The position numbers and the translations under genes were made by a program. A stretch of DNA of 64,000 bases from contig JAZGTN010000027.1 of the NCBI GenBank assembly GCA_037783415.1, positions 186,001-250,000 of the forward strand. Direction: 5' to 3'. This DNA comes from Leptasterias polaris (taxonomy: Eukaryota; Echinodermata; Asteroidea; Forcipulatida; Asteriidae). Shown here in pieces: positions 60,410 through 64,000 of this stretch. How positions within the stretch are numbered: position 1 is the stretch's first letter; each line of letters starts with the position of its first letter. The notes under the pieces were generated by a model. That model was not told where the DNA came from, ran no database searches, and worked only from the letters and a program-made list of their open reading frames with translations.

Positions 60410-60800
60410 GACCTTGGGACAGTTTCATTGAGCTGCTCAAGCAGGACACAAAGTTCTACGAACAGTAAAATATTGGTAAGATTTGAAGCGTTGCATGGTG
60501 TAATTAAGAAGTACAAGAAGAATTCGCCCATGGTTGACAAACAGGTAAATAAATTCTTTCTCTCGAAGGAAGCGGGGATTCTGAGAAGAGCCGGAATCAA
60601 AATAGTATTGATGTTACAAACAGAATGCTCTGCTTATCCTCAGAAAGATATTACTCACATGGTTGTCAACTGTAAGATAAATTCTTCTTAAAGAAATATT
60701 GCCTATCAGAAACAGGTTACCAGCCAAGAATACCATGTTAGGTATATTGTTCCCAACTGGTCCCTTGGACATTTTTGCTTAGCATCAAAATTAGGTGAGC
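60410..60800. repeat. MITE family A ends around an unrelated insert
   Basis: TTTCATTGAGCTGCTCAAGC begins the left end at about 60422. Family-like CAGGTTACCAGCCAAGAATA and TTTTGCTTAGCATC blocks occur at about 60712-60790. About 270 bp between them does not match the other copies. Confidence 0.5.
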
Positions 60801-62256
60801 ACATTTTTATGCCTAAAAAAGGTGTATGAAAATAGGCCTTCCCTGATTCAACATTTCAACACAAAGACGTGGTTGAACCAAAAGCTGTAAAATACATAAT
60901 GCTGATTCACTGATAAAGCTGGGGAATGTAGAGATATTAGGCATGGTTGCATAGTCCATACATACAAGTAATAATGCCGACAGAAAGGCCATGTGTCCAA
61001 ACAAAGAGTTAAACATTAACAAAAATTAGACTTGTGCAGCCTTTTTACATCATTGTTGTCTTTTTAGATTACAAATGGATATTTACGTTAGATCAATTTT
61101 TTTTAAAGAAGGTGATAAAGAGGTATATTTTAAAAGACAAATTATAAATTTTGGTATATATTGATATAACTTGATTGGTATAAAAATTGGTTATCAAATT
61201 AATTTGTTAGCCCTCGGAAAATTATTATGAATATTTTTAGTATCAATGTTATAAAATAACCTAATATACTTAATAAGAATTTCCAATTTGTTCTCAAATG
61301 TCAAATATTATGCATGGAATATCACCCAGGGCAATGTAATTATTCTGTATTCCTCAATTAACGTTACAGCAGATCTAATGCATATGGGATTTGATGCATT
61401 TTACAAAGTACTAATTTAATGCAATAAAATTTACTGTTTTCTTGTGAAATGACATTTGTTATTGTTTAGTTTACCCCACTTCTCAAAAAAGCAGATAGAT
61501 ACCCAAATATAAAAAGGTAACAAACATTGCATGACAAGATGAAATACAAAGACAAAAGGCAAAGTGTGTAGAGGGAAAAGACACATTTCCTATAACCAAA
61601 AGGTTTAACCTTTATATTGGGTGGATGTTATGCTAAAGCAACTTTGCCAACAGGTAATGGTGCCGATGTAGCCTTGATTGCAAGGCTGTCTTATTTGTCC
61701 ACACCCATAGTCCGTGTCCACACACTGTCCTGATCACGATGCATGCATGGACTCCAAGCAACATGGCTCAGTGCTTGTGCGTGTTTATCATCCAAACGGA
61801 CAAAGTATTTGTTCAGACTGTCACTCTGGCTTACTCCATGCGTGAACTCAGTGCGTGTTCATCTGTATCATTCTCCAGACTCGCACTATCAGCCTTGTAA
61901 TCAAGGCTAGTAGTACCAATATGGTCCTAATAATCATAAATGAAGCTAAATTAGTTATTATAAATTATTCATTTTTGCTGGGATGTTGTGGGCTGTTTTT
62001 TGTTGTTTTTTCATTTCTGTGTGTTGTCCACATGGCCGGTCAGTATTTAATCATAAGTGGAGCAGCTGGGTGTTTATTAATTCAATATACTTGCGGCCTT
62101 TGCAGGGGAGGATAAACAAATATTTACCAAAGGGAGTTATTAACAAAGACACTAATCTAAACTTGATTAATTCCCAGCAGTAGGCACAAAATGACACAAT
62201 TATGTGTTTATCTTAACTTCATGTGTGCTATTAGGATTTGGTATTTGGCATTTCTT

Positions 62257-62430
62257 GTCGTGGCGAGCAGTTTAGTGCAAGGGACTCGTGTTGTGGTGGC
62301 TGATTTATCAGGGTGTGGTTTTGAATCCTGATCACGACACTTTTGTATTTGAGCAAGACACTCAACTTGTACATACTGTATTTTTTGTGATCTTTATTGT
62401 CTTTGAATCTTGGCCGAATAAATGAGTTGA
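62257..62430 (+). repeat. tRNA-derived SINE, diverged and 3'-truncated
   Basis: The head is recognisable (GTCGTGGCGAGCAG...GGTTTTGAATCCTGATCACGAC) and is followed by TTTGAGCAAGACACTCAAC. The tRNA boxes carry several substitutions. The body stops shortly afterwards. Confidence 0.7.
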
Positions 62431-63479
62431 GATTTATTTTGTTGTTATTTTACTGTTTTGAAACACCACTGCTCAAAAATAGATTTCATACAAACTATCA
62501 AATTCCAAGTCTAACACACGACTGCAAGGAATAAATATGTTGTTCATCGTTGTACTGTTAATTGGAGAATGTTTGTACCATGGATACATCATTTTTAAAG
62601 GCTTGCATAATTAAGTGCAATTTATGCTTTTAGTTTTATTTTGACTCTAGTTTAAAAAAGGTTATCTACGTGCTAAATATAAAGGGTGATTTAGCCGTAT
62701 TCATGTGAGTTGTCCTTGCATATAGATTCCAGATTAACTTCAGATATTTAAGGTTTCACTGCTTGAGCTAAACCTCTTGAACAACCAGTAACTTAAGCAA
62801 CATAAAACTTGAATGGACTGTCTTGTCTTTTTTAAAGTTCTTCTTCTTTAACTCTTTAACACTTTAAATGAAAATGAATATCCACCAACACAGCAAATCA
62901 CAATCTATGTTTGTTTGAGTGGCCATCATGCAGTACAGCTTTAGTTTGCCAAGTAGGTTTCCATTGAGCATGATCTCGAGTGAGTACTCGACATCCATTG
63001 GAATGAATGTTTTTACTGTTTGCTTCTAAAGAAATTTTAAAAGCCCTCGTTTTTAATCGTAATGTAAAGTAATTTTTCTGCCCCGGGTAATTACTTCAAG
63101 GGTAATTAGGTACAACTAAGCACTTGTTGTAGACTTGTTGGAGGCAAATGAAGCAAAATTAGGTCAAACTAATCACGTGTTGTAGACTTGTTTGAGGCAA
63201 AAAAAACCAAAAATAGATCCTATGTGCCATCAACTTAATAGCCTAGGTATCTCTTTTTATGTTTTCCTAGATTTCTCAACGAGAGTGTACATGTACAAAC
63301 ATGTTATAACGAAGGAAGAAAAGGAAGAAAAACGAAGGAAGAAAAACAGCGCAGCAAATGAGTTCGCTGAAATGCAACTTTGTTGCTGTAGAATTGTATC
63401 AAAGGATATCAGCCCCTCAAAATAGCTATGCCTTTCAGCAAAACTGGCAGTCCAGTGAGGTTGTGTCTAGCAACTCAGT

Positions 63480-64000
63480 TGCCCAATTTCATAGAGCTGC
63501 TTAAGCAGAAAATATTGCTTAGCTAATTTCTGCTAAGGTAGAATTTGCAGGACACCAGTCAGAAATGCTACATACGACATAGCACTTTAGCTGGTAATCT
63601 TATTCTGCAAGGCAAAATTGATTTGCAACTTTCCTTTTTGTGTACTTTTGGTAACTGCTCCACAAATTATTGACCATAAAAGTTACTTTGTAAATAGCAC
63701 TGGAGATTTGTTGATATTATAAAACCATGTTAGAAACGACACCCTTTGAAGTAATGTAGTTTTAGAGAAAGAGGTGATTTTTCACCCCAAATTTGAATCT
63801 GAGAAAATGCTTCCGGTATGTAGCCTATCTCCGGCATCTGAAAGCACACTATGTTTTCATTATTTTCTTGCAACTTCGATGACCAAGTTAGCCCAAATTT
63901 TCACAGGTTTGTTATTTTATGCATATGTTGGGACACACCAAGTGAGAATACTGGTCTTTGACAATTACTAAAAGTATACCGTGCCTTTAAGCAGCTCTAT
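63480..64000. mobile_element. MITE family A copy with a partial family B element, cut by the window end
   Basis: Left end is CCCAATTTCATAGAGCTGC. The window ends inside the matching right end (TTTAAGCAGCTCTAT). A family B-like body occupies about 63750-63987, with CCCAAATTTTCACAGGTTTG and CTGGTCTTTGACAATTAC. Confidence 0.65.

Larger units (their letters stand above)
59341..63479. other. Gene-free stretch with scattered repeats
   Basis: G run near 59942-59957, a MITE A remnant and a SINE copy (listed separately), and a GGAAGAAAA run near 63313-63346. No gene seen. Confidence 0.45.

Noticed and set aside
60331..60691. Frames on both strands of 87-89 codons
   Set aside because: They lie across MITE family A ends and oppose each other.
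1..64000. Bacterial or phage features (CRISPR arrays, operons, attachment sites)
   Set aside because: No direct-repeat/spacer array or tightly packed genes; spliced gene structure and SINE/LINE content show animal DNA.

Overview
The window is AT-rich, intron-containing animal DNA. It is most likely from an echinoderm, and a sea star is my best guess. The reasons are a vertebrate-like two-pore-domain K+ channel gene with canonical GT-AG introns, tRNA-Leu-derived SINEs, CR1/L2-like LINE tails, a decayed Ty3/gypsy element, and several short inverted-repeat families that I associate with echinoderm genomes. That last association is from memory and was not searched. There are no bacterial-type operons, CRISPR arrays or phage genes.

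The only well-supported gene is on the + strand in the right half. One first coding exon (34966-35269) encodes the start, M1, the extracellular cap and the first pore helix of a TREK/TALK-clade K2P channel. It stops inside the first glycine codon of the first selectivity filter, in phase 1. Two different downstream cassettes can complete it in frame, and both begin in the middle of the same glycine codon. Cassette A (38991-40099) is one long exon with its own stop and gives a 470-residue channel with a long tail. Cassette B has three exons (52761-52933, 53268-53433, 54899-55197) and gives a 313-residue channel with a short charged tail. I could find no private first exon for cassette B between 40.1 and 52.8 kb. 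Either this is one gene with two alternative, mutually exclusive 3' ends that swap most of the channel body, or it is a tandem duplicate whose first exon was lost or is unrecognisable. This is the most interesting point in the window.

From 1 to 34.9 kb I see no convincing gene, only low-confidence exon-like stretches (570-763 and 24085-24354). The rest is repeats: a 1.02-kb foldback element (3315-4336), SINE copies, several TTAA-flanked MITE families, a CG-containing palindromic minisatellite (21.3-21.8 kb), a near-perfect double hairpin (27.0-27.1 kb), a TIR element (28.4-29.2 kb), and an intact-ended but internally deleted Ty3/gypsy element with a 5-bp target duplication (29970-31592). That element carries a 287-codon open Gag::integrase-tail fusion.

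Between the two channel cassettes lie nested MITEs, a 54-codon remnant of a RecQ-like helicase with a Walker A motif, LINE 3' ends and a short tandem duplication. Right of cassette B there is a foldback in the presumed 3' UTR region, a SINE, an ACAAC/GTTGT-rich tract containing eight exact copies of a 24-bp unit, and more MITEs to the window end.
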